This document shows, piece by piece, positions 60,488 to 62,860 of a stretch of 62,860 nt of DNA; positions within the stretch are counted from its first letter, which is position 1; each line of letters starts with the position of its first letter. Where the stretch lies: the IMG/VR virus record IMGVR_UViG_3300032282_002104, positions 1 through 62,860 of that record; one strand, given 5' to 3'. The notes under the pieces are model-generated. The model saw only the letters and a program-made list of their open reading frames with translations. It was not told where the DNA came from and made no database searches. The DNA comes from a virus. Both the position numbers and the translations under genes were made by a program.

Positions 60488-61966
60488 ATGGCATACACAG
60501 TAAACAATACACAAGGCGCAGTAGTTGCAACCGTAGCAGAAAATACGTTTGATACTACAACTAGCCTGACTTTAATTGGTCAGAATAAATCAAATTTCGG
60601 TGAAAAATTTAACGAAAACATGATATTCTTGCTTGAGAATTTTGCTAATTCAAGCGCACCAGCCAGTGCTATAACTGGTCAACTCTGGTGGGATACTGCA
60701 TCAAAACTGTTAAAAATTAATACAAGTGCTACATCTACAGCAACTTGGAAAGTGGTTGGAGCCCCAACATCAAGTGCATCAGCACCCACAAGCCCAACAC
60801 CTATCACAGGTGACTTTTGGTATGACACTACTAATAAACAACTTAAAGTTTATAGTGGTACAGGCTGGGATTTAATTGGTCCAGATTACACTAGCTCACA
60901 GGGATTAAGTGGACAGAAGGTGAACACTTTAAGCGATGGCGTAGCTAACCACGTTGTTGTAGAATTTTGGATTGGTGGTACGTTAGTGGCTATTTTCAGC
61001 AAAGATAGCACATTTACTCCAGTTCCATCCATAGCAGGATTTACAACTATTAGTCCAGGATTTAGTTACAGTAGTTCAGTTTCAGGTGTAACTGCTGGTA
61101 ATGCAGCAACTCTAAACGGATTAAGCTCTAGCCAGTTTTTAAGATCTGATATTGCTACAACCAACAGCAATACTACCGCATCAAGTAGTACAACAACAGG
61201 TGCATTGGTTGTAACAGGTGGTGTTGGTATCGGTGGTAACTTGTATGTTAGCGCCAATATTGTTGCTGGTAACCTCACTGTTAATAGTGTTAATGTACTT
61301 AATGCAGTAAGTGTAGTTAGTGCCCAAATAGCTACTAATTCAGCTAACATGACAAGTATTGATACAAAGTTAAGCAATGCAGTCAGTGCCGTTAGCGCAC
61401 AATTAACTAGCGTTAAAAATAATTTACAAAGTGCAATCAATACAGTTAGCGCACAGGTAAGTGCTCTAGTAGCAGGTAACTTAAGTTTGGGTGCAGTAGC
61501 ATCCAATATCCTTCCTACCACAAACAATACCTATGTTATAGGTAATACTTCTTATCGTTGGGCCAATGTCTGGGCTGGTAATTTTTATGGTACAGCAAGT
61601 TCAGCAGCTTATGCTGACTTAGCTGAAAAGTTTGTACCAGATGCAAACTACCCAGAAGGTACTGTAGTTATGGTGGGCGGCGAAAAAGAAATTACTGCTT
61701 GCCAATTAGAATCCAAAGCCATTGGTGCTATTAGTTTGAAACCAGCCTATGGCATGAATAATGATTTAGAAAATGGTGTTTTCGTAGCATTAAAAGGACG
61801 GGTACCAGTCAGAGTAATTGGTCCAGTCTACAAAGGAAACGAATTGGTGCCAGCAGAAGCTGGCAGAGCTCAGGCACTGGGTAATTCAGGTGGAAAAGTA
61901 TTTGGTGTAGCCCTAGAAACCAATACTGATTCAGCTGAAAAAACTATAGAAGCTCTGATATTATAA
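60488..61966 (+). CDS. Tail fibre paralogue A3 (492 aa) with different C-terminal domain
   Basis: The N-terminal 220 residues match the A1/A2 domain (MAYTVNNTQGAVVATVAENT ... WYDTTNKQLKVYSGTGWDLIGPDYT). One GG module and a coiled shaft (SNAVSAVSAQLTSVKNNLQSAINTVSAQVSALV) follow; the shaft is closely similar to the left-end fibres. The C-terminal 120 residues (AAYADLAEKFVPDANYPEGTVVMVGGEKEITACQ ... AIGAISLKPAYGMNNDLENGVFVALKGRVPVRVIGPVYKGNELVPA) resemble the autoprocessing Peptidase_G2-type end domain of other phage fibres. I cannot confirm self-cleavage. No adhesin gene follows it. Confidence 0.78.
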   Translation: MAYTVNNTQGAVVATVAENTFDTTTSLTLIGQNKSNFGEKFNENMIFLLENFANSSAPASAITGQLWWDTASKLLKINTSATSTATWKVVGAPTSSASAPTSPTPITGDFWYDTTNKQLKVYSGTGWDLIGPDYTSSQGLSGQKVNTLSDGVANHVVVEFWIGGTLVAIFSKDSTFTPVPSIAGFTTISPGFSYSSSVSGVTAGNAATLNGLSSSQFLRSDIATTNSNTTASSSTTTGALVVTGGVGIGGNLYVSANIVAGNLTVNSVNVLNAVSVVSAQIATNSANMTSIDTKLSNAVSAVSAQLTSVKNNLQSAINTVSAQVSALVAGNLSLGAVASNILPTTNNTYVIGNTSYRWANVWAGNFYGTASSAAYADLAEKFVPDANYPEGTVVMVGGEKEITACQLESKAIGAISLKPAYGMNNDLENGVFVALKGRVPVRVIGPVYKGNELVPAEAGRAQALGNSGGKVFGVALETNTDSAEKTIEALIL

Positions 61967-61969
61967 ATA
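61962..61969 (+). promoter_or_regulatory. Late promoter TATAAATA
   Basis: An exact consensus box over the stop of the previous gene, 19 nt before the ATG at 61989. Confidence 0.7.
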
Positions 61970-61988
61970 CATGAACAGGTTAGAATAA

Positions 61989-62860
61989 ATGACATACGCT
62001 GCCGGGCAAACAATTCTTAGAGATGAATATAATATTTTCGCAACTGGTGCGGCAGATGGAACAGCTACCAATTCAGGAAATATTAACAATATCTGGGGAG
62101 CCGGAAATGGCAACTCAGGCTACGGACAAAGCACCACATTAACCGCAGTTAGTACTGGTAATACAATCACTGCCACCCAATGGGCCAACATGGTTGCCCG
62201 TTTGGATAGTATTAGTAAACATCAGACTGGTTCAGGCTACACTCCAGCAACAGGCCCAAACCCTATTACAGCTGGTAGTACAATTACTGCTGTATCAGAT
62301 TTAGCGACCAAACTATCTACTCTGTATACTAACAGATTGGTCTATACCGCTCAGGGTACTAATGCTACAAGCACAACTACTCCAGCAACCTGGAATAGTG
62401 CAACACCAACAACCTTTACCATAGTAAGAACATTTACTTTTGCTGACGAAAACTCAGCCAGATACTTTTTTAATTCTGGTGGACAAATTGGTATAACTTT
62501 TGCAACTGCTAGTGCTGCTGACACTGACAAAGAAATTAAAATGGCAGAACTAATTGCCAGTGTAGGTACTCATTATCTCAGAGCTAATAGCTGTACCAGA
62601 TCAGGTACAGGTAATACTCAGACAACTTTTAACTCAGCTACTGGTTATTACGACCTAACTCTTACGGCAACCACTGCTTTAAAGTTAACTGAGGATACTG
62701 CACCTTATACTACAAACACCATAGATATAAAGTGGAGTACCAATGCTCTTAATGCTTCTGGATTGGGTGGAAAAGGCAATATTATAACCTGTACTATTGT
62801 ATTAACTGAAAATGCAACTGACGACTTTAATGATGCATTTAACTTCACAATTACCACCAC
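61989..62860 (+). CDS. Structural protein, cut off by the right edge
   Basis: Open frame of 290 codons without stop: MTYAAGQTILRDEYNIFATGAADGTATNSGNINNIWGAGNGNSGYGQSTTLTAVSTGNTITATQWANMVARLDSISKHQ... The block 'NINxIWGxGxGxxGYGQS ... ITATQWAxMxxRxD' recalls a virion protein common in marine T4-like phages. The rest is beta-rich. Its role is not known; a tail or fibre-associated protein fits the context. It has its own exact late promoter and an AGG ribosome site within a 5-codon leader frame. Confidence 0.7.
   Translation, partial: MTYAAGQTILRDEYNIFATGAADGTATNSGNINNIWGAGNGNSGYGQSTTLTAVSTGNTITATQWANMVARLDSISKHQTGSGYTPATGPNPITAGSTITAVSDLATKLSTLYTNRLVYTAQGTNATSTTTPATWNSATPTTFTIVRTFTFADENSARYFFNSGGQIGITFATASAADTDKEIKMAELIASVGTHYLRANSCTRSGTGNTQTTFNSATGYYDLTLTATTALKLTEDTAPYTTNTIDIKWSTNALNASGLGGKGNIITCTIVLTENATDDFNDAFNFTITT

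Overview
The window is a 62.9 kb piece of an AT-rich, T4-like phage with a contractile tail. It covers much of the head, baseplate, recombination and tail-fibre gene set. Recognisable T4 counterparts are portal gp20, prohead protease gp21, scaffold gp22, major capsid gp23, hub proteins gp26 and gp51, recombination nuclease gp46/gp47, late sigma factor gp55, and baseplate gp53, gp5, gp25 and gp6. Gene order, base composition and the style of the structural proteins resemble marine T4-like phages of picocyanobacteria and SAR11-type bacteria. The host cannot be fixed from this sequence. Terminase, sheath, tube and DNA polymerase lie outside the window.

Layout. Positions 1-6497 (minus strand) hold tail-fibre-like and small virion genes. 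Positions 6527-7378 (plus) hold a GH19 endolysin and a small gene. Positions 7379-9820 (minus) are a coupled three-gene accessory operon: a membrane fatty-acid desaturase, a 2OG-Fe(II) oxygenase-like protein and a glycosyltransferase-like protein. Two small plus-strand genes follow (9876-10485), one GIY-YIG-like. Positions 10508-22512 (minus) form the head block: a GH19 protein with a capsid-targeting-like N-terminus, gp23, gp22, gp21, an acidic core protein, a gp67-like protein, gp20, two candidate internal head proteins and the tape measure protein. Positions 22556-23619 (plus) hold gp26 and gp51. A 403-bp gene-free stretch (23620-24022) contains terminators and a GC-rich, structured, possibly untranslated RNA. 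Positions 24023-28404 (minus) hold a PD-(D/E)XK nuclease, an H1-like protein, gp46, gp47 and gp55. Positions 28483-62860 (plus) hold the baseplate and fibre block, including one 4434-residue protein and alternating fibre and glycine-rich adhesin genes.

Regulation is unusually readable. Many structural genes sit behind T4-type late boxes (TATAAATA and CATAAATA, AATAAATA, ACTAAATA or TGTAAATA variants), which gp55-type sigma factors recognise. gp47 and gp55 have sigma70-like promoters instead. In several genes the late box is only 4-6 nt from the start codon, predicting leaderless mRNAs. The gp55 promoter overlaps an opposing late promoter, suggesting feedback. A hairpin at 5446-5471 combines a terminator, a sequestered ribosome site and a late box in its loop. 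gp26 carries a canonical A_AAT_TTT slippery site leading into the gp51 frame. These regulatory readings are inferences from sequence.
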